In this document: one piece after another, positions 5,100 to 5,415 of the stretch
How the letters are laid out: every line of letters starts with the position of its first letter
How positions within the stretch are numbered: position 1 is the first letter of the stretch
The notes under the pieces: model-generated
The model's database searches: none
What the model was told of the DNA's origin: nothing
Seen by the model: the letters and a program-made list of their open reading frames with translations, nothing else
NCBI GenBank assembly: GCA_036271855.1
Contig: DATAZV010000442.1
Span: forward strand, 1 to 5,415
Direction: 5' to 3'
DNA length: 5,415 nt
DNA from: JAQGMJ01 sp036271855
GTDB lineage: Bacteria; Pseudomonadota; Gammaproteobacteria; Burkholderiales; JAEUOS01
Position numbers and translations under genes: made by a program

Positions 5100-5415
5100 T
5101 GAGCACGACCACCGCAACCCAAAGCGTCATCATCGAACGCGACTTCGCGCATGCGCCGCAGAAGGTCTGGCGCGCGTTGACCCAAGGCCACCTGATCGAG
5201 GAGTGGCTGATGAAAAACGATTTCCAGCCGGTGGTGGGCCACCGTTTCAGCCTGCGCGGCGAATGGGGCGGCGTGCTGGACTGCGAAGTTCTCACCGTCG
5301 AGCCAACTAAAAAGCTCGCCTACACCTGGAACTTCGACGACCCGGCCAATGGCCTGAAGAGCGTGGTCACCTATACCCTCACGCCGACCGGCGCCGGTAC
5401 CCATCTGCGCATGGA
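5099..5415 (+). CDS. AHSA1/SRPBCC-domain protein, N-terminal part (cut by window end)
   Basis: From ATG 5099 there are 105 full codons before the window ends; family members are about 140-160 residues, so the final helix is missing. The START/SRPBCC pattern is clear: IIERDFAHAPQKVWRALT (11-28, first strand and helix), EEWLM (34-38), VVGHRFSLRGEWGGVLDCEVLTVEPTKKLAYTWNF (45-79) and VVTYTLTPTGAGTHLRM (89-105). This fold has a deep hydrophobic pocket and is related to the Hsp90 ATPase activator Aha1, but bacterial members are mostly of unknown role. AGGA at 5088-5091 lies 7 nt upstream. The one-base overlap with the ArsR gene implies coupled translation and joint control. A common idea is that the pair responds to a small hydrophobic ligand; nothing here identifies it. 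Confidence 0.92.
   Translation, partial: MSTTTATQSVIIERDFAHAPQKVWRALTQGHLIEEWLMKNDFQPVVGHRFSLRGEWGGVLDCEVLTVEPTKKLAYTWNFDDPANGLKSVVTYTLTPTGAGTHLRM

Overview
This is a GC-rich window with strong codon bias. It reads like chromosome or large-replicon DNA of a betaproteobacterium, most likely Burkholderiales. The main clue is two Bug/TctC-type periplasmic solute receptors, a family greatly expanded in that order, next to an aromatic-ring oxygenase. The genus cannot be fixed from the sequence.

Left part (1-3849): a catabolic module for an aromatic acid. A truncated Bug receptor gene runs leftward off the window edge (start at 263). Divergent from it, a compact three-gene unit runs rightward: a complete Bug receptor (536-1516), a phthalate 4,5-dioxygenase-type Rieske oxygenase alpha subunit (1551-2834) and a homologue of 4,5-dihydroxyphthalate decarboxylase (2854-3849). 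The gaps are only 34 and 19 nt, so one transcript is likely. The 272-nt divergent region holds a candidate rightward promoter (430-459) and a palindrome, CAATCG-N5-CGATTG (401-417). The expected picture is a substrate-binding receptor, ring oxidation and then decarboxylation. The unit ends at 3849 with no oxygenase reductase and no dihydrodiol dehydrogenase, so either those act from elsewhere or the chemistry differs from the classical phthalate route.

Middle part (3878-4638, minus strand): a type II toxin-antitoxin pair facing the catabolic unit. The antitoxin looks like a two-domain protein: an N-terminal domain seen in plasmid stability/partition-associated proteins, followed by a PaaA2/ParD-like antitoxin tail. 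The ParE-type toxin starts at a TTG that overlaps the antitoxin stop codon (TTGA).

Right part (4639-5415): a 119-nt divergent control region, then an ArsR-family repressor gene (4758-5099) and an AHSA1/SRPBCC-domain gene (5099 onward, cut by the window end) joined by a one-base TAATG overlap. The control region contains two back-to-back sigma70-like promoters, each with its own palindrome lying in or across the -35/-10 spacer. The ArsR promoter appears to start transcription at the ATG itself, which would make the mRNA leaderless.

No tRNA, rRNA, CRISPR array, IS element or transposase was seen. The only candidate for something little described is the combination of the minimal Bug-Rieske-decarboxylase unit and the two-domain antitoxin. 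The remaining genes belong to known families.
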